Shown one piece after another: positions 32,422 through 37,539 of a DNA stretch of 37,539 nt. The first letter of the stretch is position 1, and every line of letters begins with the position of its first letter. The notes under the pieces are model-generated. The model had not been told where the DNA came from, made no database searches, and was given only the letters and a program-made list of their open reading frames with translations. Both the position numbers and the translations under genes were made by a program. Source of the stretch: JAAYEB01 sp035306725 (GTDB taxonomy: Bacteria; Fibrobacterota; Chitinivibrionia; Chitinivibrionales; Chitinispirillaceae). The stretch covers positions 1 to 37,539 of the forward strand of contig DATGNN010000316.1 of assembly GCA_035306725.1 (NCBI GenBank), read 5' to 3'.

Positions 32422-34017
32422 ATGGCCCCCGAAGATTCCATTATCAGATCCACAGATGTCACATTGGGATCAGTTTCCCAAAAAAAAACTGACACACTAT
32501 CCAAATTGCACCCCTGGACCTTCTTAATCTGTTCAAATCTTGGATTCGATTCATCGGGTCTGGAATTAATATCAGCTTCGAGCTGGTATGATTTCTGGGA
32601 AAATCACAAAATCAGGGTAAATGGAGCAGTTCGAAATCTGCCAGAAGGAGTATCTCCCTTCTATCTGGAATATGAAGTCAATTCATTCAAGGATTTCTCA
32701 AAACAAGCCCTTATATCAAAAATCCCAGTTCTTTGTACTTATTCCAAAGCACTCGAAATCCTTCGCGATCTGCAAAAGAACAAAATTTTGCCTCAAAATG
32801 CAAAAATTCAGATATCAGAACTTGATCTGCCGGCAGAAACAAAAAAAACTATTTTATCACTGTTTCAAAATGAGTCTATTGCTGAAAGCAAGTCCGAAAA
32901 AGTTGATTCCATACTCTCTATGGTTGATACAGGACAGGTGGATTCGAAAAACGACCTTTCATCAGTATTTCAGCAAATCCCGGATTCAACAGTTACGAAC
33001 CAGAAAATTACAAAGATAATTGGAATTCTTGAAAATCAGGTATCATCAATTTCTGATACTGTCGTGAATGAAAATTTTTTCAGTTCAATACGGGATTCCT
33101 GGTATCAGTTGAAAGATTTTCTTAAAACAGCAGGTCGTAATGAAAATATTCAGGTATATGTTCTTTCGAAATCGTACAAAGAATCAGTTGATTATCTTTC
33201 AAGACCCGACAGCTTATGTACATTGGAGGGAACTGCTCCGGATTTCATTCTCTGGGATTATCCAATATCAATTAATACAGCTCAATTAAGTGATTTACAG
33301 GAAACAGCAAAAGTCGCAGACAAACATAAAAGCATACTGATCGGTTCATTTAACAGTGAAGATCCGTCAGTAAAAGAACTGCTGAATACTGATAATATAA
33401 CACATCTGCTGCAGCAGTCTGAATACATACCCTTTACCCGACTAAGAAAAGATCTATTTACAAGAAATATTGTTCTTTGCCTTACATCTGCAGCACCTGT
33501 CAGTAATGATGAAACACATATATCAGGCCACTGGATCTTTGGAAAACTGTGGTTAAATTCTTTTGCAAACAAAGGGACTCCTTTTGAATTGACCGATTTT
33601 GAAATCACAAACTCCATTTCTCTTCCAGACATAACAGAACCGGTTGTAAAAGATGCCCAAAAAAACGGCATAACAATCATAGCTTTAAACACGACTGATT
33701 CAAATCCAAACGTCCTTTTCAGGTATGAAGAGAATGAGGCTTATGAAAGTCTGTTCTATAACCTGGCAGTAAACCGCATTGCAAAACTTGCAGTTAACTG
33801 GATAAGCAAAAATTCAAAAAAGTATCCTTATGATGGAGCTGTTACAGAATTGAAACAGTTTCTCTACACCCAGATAAAACCATATAGTATTTTATCGTCA
33901 CAAGAAGCCGTTTCAGTCCAAAAAGAAAATGAATCAATTCTGGTGACAATAGACTCGGAATCAACAGTGTCCGGATTTCCATTTAAATTCAAGTTTACTG
34001 TCGATTTCAGGGTTTAA
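32422..34017 (+). CDS. Putative single-chain TssB-TssC type VI sheath-like protein
   Basis: 531 residues, cytoplasmic, no signal peptide. Residues 28-118 follow the plan of the small sheath subunit TssB/VipA: a hydrophobic strand (HPWTFLICSNLGFD), KIRVNGAVRNLPEGVSPFYLEYEV, then NSFKDFSKQALISKIPVLCTY, comparable to the family's S..DF.P......VP.L segment, and a helix. A Ser/Lys-rich linker (about 150-190) leads to a TssC/VipB-like part: RDSWYQLKDFL (cf. EASWRGL), PDFILWDYPI, KVADKHKSILIGSF, FTRLRKDLFTRNIVLCLTS (cf. W..LR......L.LPR), HWIFGKLWLNSFANKG (cf. WGNAAW), a late helix pair and a final beta hairpin. In known systems these are two separate genes totalling about 650 residues. The comparison is from memory, not an alignment run. 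The FHA-transglycosylase gene follows on the same strand 236 bases later. Confidence 0.65.
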   Translation: MAPEDSIIRSTDVTLGSVSQKKTDTLSKLHPWTFLICSNLGFDSSGLELISASSWYDFWENHKIRVNGAVRNLPEGVSPFYLEYEVNSFKDFSKQALISKIPVLCTYSKALEILRDLQKNKILPQNAKIQISELDLPAETKKTILSLFQNESIAESKSEKVDSILSMVDTGQVDSKNDLSSVFQQIPDSTVTNQKITKIIGILENQVSSISDTVVNENFFSSIRDSWYQLKDFLKTAGRNENIQVYVLSKSYKESVDYLSRPDSLCTLEGTAPDFILWDYPISINTAQLSDLQETAKVADKHKSILIGSFNSEDPSVKELLNTDNITHLLQQSEYIPFTRLRKDLFTRNIVLCLTSAAPVSNDETHISGHWIFGKLWLNSFANKGTPFELTDFEITNSISLPDITEPVVKDAQKNGITIIALNTTDSNPNVLFRYEENEAYESLFYNLAVNRIAKLAVNWISKNSKKYPYDGAVTELKQFLYTQIKPYSILSSQEAVSVQKENESILVTIDSESTVSGFPFKFKFTVDFRV

Positions 34018-34253
34018 TTAATTTATAATGTAAGATTCAAATGATCTTAATCAGTAATAAACTGCTCTTGAGATGTTTAGCAGAATACGTTTATTATTAT
34101 TATCTTTACCAGACAAGATTTTTTAAAAACTTTATCTGCCGTTTTTTAAACAATTCGATTGTGGTTTTTGTCTGTACATGGTTTTATATTGCAATCAGAT
34201 TCAAGAGTAATTCGTATTCAGATATTTATTAAATACCAGATACCAGAGGAAAT

Positions 34254-35894
34254 ATGAGCTTTTATTACCTGGAAGTTATTCGAGGAACAGAAACCGGAAG
34301 AAAGTTTTTTCTTCCTGATGGAGCGATCAGTATAGGAAGAGATACACAAAATACAATTGTGTTGTGTCTTGATAAAAGTGTATCCGGACATCATGCAATC
34401 ATCTACAAATCTCCAGAAAGAATTCTGATCGAAGATCTTCAGAGTACCAATGGTACTTATATCAATGAAGAGAAAATTGCGGCACAAAAAGATCTTGTAA
34501 CCGGTGATGAAGTTGGATTTGGGAAAACGGGACCACGATTAAAAATTATAGTATCGGATCATGAACTGGATACCAGTGCACCAGAAGTTTCTGGGGAGCA
34601 GGAAGATTTTGCTGTCAAGACTCTTCAGGAATCCGGTATCATGATGAAATCGGATGATTCAACATCAAAAGAAGATCAGAATACAATTTCCATGATGAAA
34701 CAATCCACCAGTTTCTCTCCTGATTCTTTAAACCCTTCCATGACTTTTGAATACGAAAAAAAACTGATGCAGAAAAGTATCAACAGTGATGAGATGCAAA
34801 AATTGATGAAAGATGGCAAACGACTGGAGAAGATACTTAACAAAGGCAGTCTGGGTGATGATCAGACATCAATGCTCAGAACTGTTTATCATGCCAATAA
34901 ATCAATGCAAAAAAAATGGTTTTATCTTCTTACTGTAATCCTTATAGTATCAATAACAATATCTGCCTATTTTGCTATCAGAAGTTTTCAGTATAAAGCA
35001 TTAGTTGACAAAGCTCAGACTTTGAGAAAAGATCTTCAGGCATATGAGAAAAAGATTGCTATGGCAAATAATAATCCTGAACAGAATAAAGATCAGCTTG
35101 AAAAAATGATAACCGAACTGGAAGAAAAACAAAAATCCCTCTCTAATCTGAAATCACAGATTAATGAAGGTGATTTTGGAAAATTTTACTCTGACCCGCT
35201 TGAAAGGCGAATTGATGAAATTCTGATGCGGCTTGGGGAATCAGATTACCATATTCCCGAAGAAATGGTGCAGCGGGTACGATATCATATCGATATCTAC
35301 TCGGGTCGGATGAAAAATGTCATAACCCGCTACCTGGAAAGAAAAGAAAAATATTTCCCGATGATTCATAAAGTATTCAGAGAAAAAAACCTGCCTCTTG
35401 AACTTTCTTATGTATCAATGCTTGAAAGCGGTTTCAATACAATGGCACTAAGTCACGCTGGTGCCAGAGGCCTCTGGCAATTTATGCCGCATACCGGAAG
35501 AAGGTATGGTCTTAAAGTTAATGATAAAATTGATGATCGCACCGACCCGTTAAAATCAACTTACGCTGCGGCAGAGTATTTTAAAGACCTTATAAGTATT
35601 TTTGGCGGGAAAAGTTCTGTCATGTTGTGCATGGCTGCATATAATGCAGGTGAAGGAAGAGTAATTGGCGCATTGAGAAAAATCGAAGATCCAATGCGTA
35701 ACAGAGATTTCTGGTATATATACAGAATGGGATATCTGGCAGAAGAAACAAACGAATATATACCAAGAGTTATTTCGCTTATGATTATATCCGAAAACCC
35801 TGATGAATATGGATTCGGAAAAGGTCCATCCAATAATGATTCACAACTGGAATCAGAAAATGATTTTATTGAAGTAGACTTGACAATAGATTAG
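34254..35894 (+). CDS. FHA domain - membrane helix - lytic transglycosylase (SLT) fusion
   Basis: 546 residues. An FHA domain (about 1-100) has SIGRDTQN, SVSGHHAII and STNGTYIN, the phosphothreonine-binding residues, and must lie in the cytoplasm. A polar linker reaches one membrane helix (KWFYLLTVILIVSITISAYFA, about 222-242). A coiled coil (about 248-305) and a periplasmic MltD/SLT-type GH23 domain follow: SYVSMLESGFNTMALSHAGARGLWQFMP with catalytic Glu391, and AAYNAGEGRV (461-470). The protein could couple a kinase signal to local peptidoglycan opening. AGAGGA precedes the ATG. FHA proteins and wall hydrolases are both known accessories of type VI machines, which fits the sheath-like neighbour. 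An FHA-transglycosylase fusion is unusual in my experience. Confidence 0.88.
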   Translation: MSFYYLEVIRGTETGRKFFLPDGAISIGRDTQNTIVLCLDKSVSGHHAIIYKSPERILIEDLQSTNGTYINEEKIAAQKDLVTGDEVGFGKTGPRLKIIVSDHELDTSAPEVSGEQEDFAVKTLQESGIMMKSDDSTSKEDQNTISMMKQSTSFSPDSLNPSMTFEYEKKLMQKSINSDEMQKLMKDGKRLEKILNKGSLGDDQTSMLRTVYHANKSMQKKWFYLLTVILIVSITISAYFAIRSFQYKALVDKAQTLRKDLQAYEKKIAMANNNPEQNKDQLEKMITELEEKQKSLSNLKSQINEGDFGKFYSDPLERRIDEILMRLGESDYHIPEEMVQRVRYHIDIYSGRMKNVITRYLERKEKYFPMIHKVFREKNLPLELSYVSMLESGFNTMALSHAGARGLWQFMPHTGRRYGLKVNDKIDDRTDPLKSTYAAAEYFKDLISIFGGKSSVMLCMAAYNAGEGRVIGALRKIEDPMRNRDFWYIYRMGYLAEETNEYIPRVISLMIISENPDEYGFGKGPSNNDSQLESENDFIEVDLTID

Positions 35895-36109
35895 CGGTCA
35901 ATCCCGAATCATTGAAAACGGAACCTGAAGAAACGGCAACTGCGGGAATTGAAAAATAAATATTTGCAAGAAATGGAAATTCTGGTATCAGAGGATATTT
36001 GTTTTAAACAGGTTTTTTTTTGAACGCAGTCACCTGAAATCCCGTGAACATAAACTCATAATCGTATTTCAGACAAGTCTTACAAGTTAATCCAGACACA
36101 TAAAAATTA

Positions 36110-37066
36110 ATGGCAATTTCATCTTACACATTATTATCAGAAAACGAGTGGAACGAGAAGACAGATCTTCTTGATTCATTTGCACGGTCATGCTGTTTAT
36201 GCCCCAGAAGATGTGGTGTAAACAGATTTAAAAATGAAACAGGGTTCTGTAAAGCACCTGGGAGAATGATTATCTCAAGAACATTCCCTCATTTTGGAGA
36301 GGAACCACCGATATCAGGGAAAAATGGTTCCGGAACAGTATTTTTTTCTTATTGTACTCTTGGATGTTGTTTTTGTCAGAACTATCAAATCTCGCATGAA
36401 TCACAGGGTCAGTCATTCTCGATTTCAGAGTTAGCCCAAAAAATGCTCTGGCTCCAGTCCTGCGGTTGCCATAATATAAACCTTGTCACACCAACTCATT
36501 TTCTACCGTGGATTATAAGGTCTCTTAAGGAAGCTTCATTATCAGGATTAAACATTCCTGTTGTTTACAATTGCGGAGGTTATGAAAATCCCGAAGTAAT
36601 TGCAGTGCTTAATGGAATTGTAGATATTTACTTACCGGATATGAAATACGGCAAAGACCTGTCAGCATCAAAGTTTTCAAAATGCAACAACTATGTCCAT
36701 TATAACAGGGAATCGATCCGTGAAATGTTCCGTCAAACAGGACCGCTCAGAACCGACCGCAATGGAATCGGTAAACGCGGGATCTGTATCAGGCATCTTG
36801 TACTTCCAAATAATCAGTCTTACAGTTTGTATATACTAGAATATCTGAAATCCTGTTATGATGTATCAGACATCCACATAAGCCTGATGGCCCAGTATCG
36901 TCCGTTTTACAAAGCGGAACGTTTTGATGAGATCAACAGACCTCTTGGGGTAAAGGAATATGAATTAATCAGGGATGCTTTTGCCGATGAGGGGTTTGAT
37001 GGTTTTTATCAGGATATTTCCAGAATTGACAACTCATTTGTTATCAATTTTAACAATACAAAGTAA
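36110..37066 (+). CDS. PflA-like radical SAM protein (COG1313 / PflX type)
   Basis: 318 residues. The N-terminus has CCLCPRRCGVNRFKNETGFCKAPG, an extra Cys motif typical of this group. The radical SAM motif follows as SYCTLGCCFCQNYQIS (CxxxCxxC). VTPTHFLPWI, YNCGGYENPEV and YLPDMKYG are further family marks. Members are related to glycyl-radical activating enzymes but have no firmly known target. No glycyl radical enzyme is adjacent; NrdD lies about 19 kb away with its own activase. The ATG at 36110 has no strong ribosome binding site. It appears to stand alone, with non-coding DNA on both sides. Confidence 0.85.
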   Translation: MAISSYTLLSENEWNEKTDLLDSFARSCCLCPRRCGVNRFKNETGFCKAPGRMIISRTFPHFGEEPPISGKNGSGTVFFSYCTLGCCFCQNYQISHESQGQSFSISELAQKMLWLQSCGCHNINLVTPTHFLPWIIRSLKEASLSGLNIPVVYNCGGYENPEVIAVLNGIVDIYLPDMKYGKDLSASKFSKCNNYVHYNRESIREMFRQTGPLRTDRNGIGKRGICIRHLVLPNNQSYSLYILEYLKSCYDVSDIHISLMAQYRPFYKAERFDEINRPLGVKEYELIRDAFADEGFDGFYQDISRIDNSFVINFNNTK

Positions 37067-37539
37067 CATTATCCTTTTTGAACATCATGCTTGCCGGCCC
37101 CCCTCCGCAGTAACAATTAAAAATTCGAAATCCTAAAAACGAAATTCGAAACAAAAACAAAGAGAAAACAGGAAAACAAGCAGAAAAAATACGAAATCCG
37201 AAAAAGGAATAGAACAAGAAATTGATATTTTGGGCGTGTGGCAAACTGTGAATAGCTCAGCTTTACATAGGCATAATGAATAATAAGAAAACAAACAGGA
37301 ATATCTTTATACATAAGTTTCATACTTTATCCACTTCAGTGGATTAGAAAACAAAAGATTAATCTTACAAACTATATACCACCTGATATCAAAAGATTCA
37401 GATAACATTAGTAAACAACCAATTTATAATAAAACATATCACTATTGCATACTGTAAAATAACAACAGAAGAATATGTATGTTTATTAAAATAAATTAAA
37501 AAACATATTGAATCAGATTTGAATAAACACTATATTAAT
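37067..37539. other. AT-rich non-coding tail with GAAATTCGAAA-type degenerate repeat
   Basis: 473 bases with no supported gene. Between about 37120 and 37205 short units such as AATTCGAAATCC, GAAATTCGAAAC and TACGAAATCCGAAA recur in degenerate form, mixed with A-rich CAAAAAC/GAAAAC words. The remainder is very AT-rich with no clear promoter, terminator or RNA gene visible. A gene could begin beyond the window edge. Confidence 0.55.

Noticed and set aside
34041..34232. 63-residue plus-strand frame between the sheath-like and FHA genes
   Set aside because: Rich in Tyr/Phe from AT-rich DNA, no ribosome binding site, no family resemblance.

Overview
The window is a low-GC (roughly 38% by eye), gene-dense bacterial chromosome segment with about 32 genes. 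No tRNA, rRNA, CRISPR array or insertion sequence was seen. The gene set suggests an anaerobic or microaerobic Gram-negative bacterium: class III ribonucleotide reductase (nrdD/nrdG), CoA-disulfide reductase, a secretin and type IV pilus alignment operon, a periplasmic lytic transglycosylase, and a decayed outer-membrane barrel gene. The long (about 500 aa) serine hydroxymethyltransferase and general gene style fit the FCB/Fibrobacterota-spirochaete sphere. That placement is inference, and no phylogenetic marker here settles it.

Layout. 1-1590 (minus): edge of a surface-sugar cluster, with a Cys-rich conserved protein cut by the window end and a family 2 glycosyltransferase. 1591-2185: non-coding, with remains of an outer-membrane protein gene. 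2228-4273: a LysM/M23 peptidase and a membrane-anchored gluzincin, convergent across a hexameric tandem repeat. 4375-5992: ZTP riboswitch and glyA. 6158-8540 (minus): thiol redox block of CoA-disulfide reductase/rhodanese, an FmdB zinc ribbon and thioredoxin. The last two lie behind a convincing sigma-54 promoter, divergent from a PAS/AAA+/Fis sigma-54 activator (8657-10054). 10051-12097: YhcC-type radical SAM protein and a periplasmic TPR protein. 12273-14558: purB and a PHP histidinol phosphatase. 14564-17373 (minus): nrdG and nrdD behind a sigma-70 promoter.

17585-22910 (minus) is a tightly overlapping pilM-N-O-P-Q operon in which the AMIN-like region normally found on PilQ appears to sit on an enlarged PilP that also carries an SH3 domain. 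23301-24857 (minus) has a pilin-like minor protein and a membrane-bound PilZ (c-di-GMP) protein, divergent from a small HD-GYP-associated-type protein plus an HDOD protein (25003-26182). 26170-31966 (minus) holds a small membrane protein, glucosyl-3-phosphoglycerate synthase, a membrane glycosyltransferase, nadE and gpmI.

The most novel part is 32422-35894 (plus). A 531-residue protein reads as a single-chain fusion of the two type VI secretion sheath subunits (TssB-like residues 28-118, TssC-like residues 195-531). It is followed by a protein with a cytoplasmic FHA domain, one membrane helix, a coiled coil and a periplasmic lytic transglycosylase domain. No other type VI component lies in the window, so this may be a reduced or divergent contractile sheath-like system. 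A PflA-like radical SAM protein (36110-37066) and an AT-rich non-coding tail end the window.
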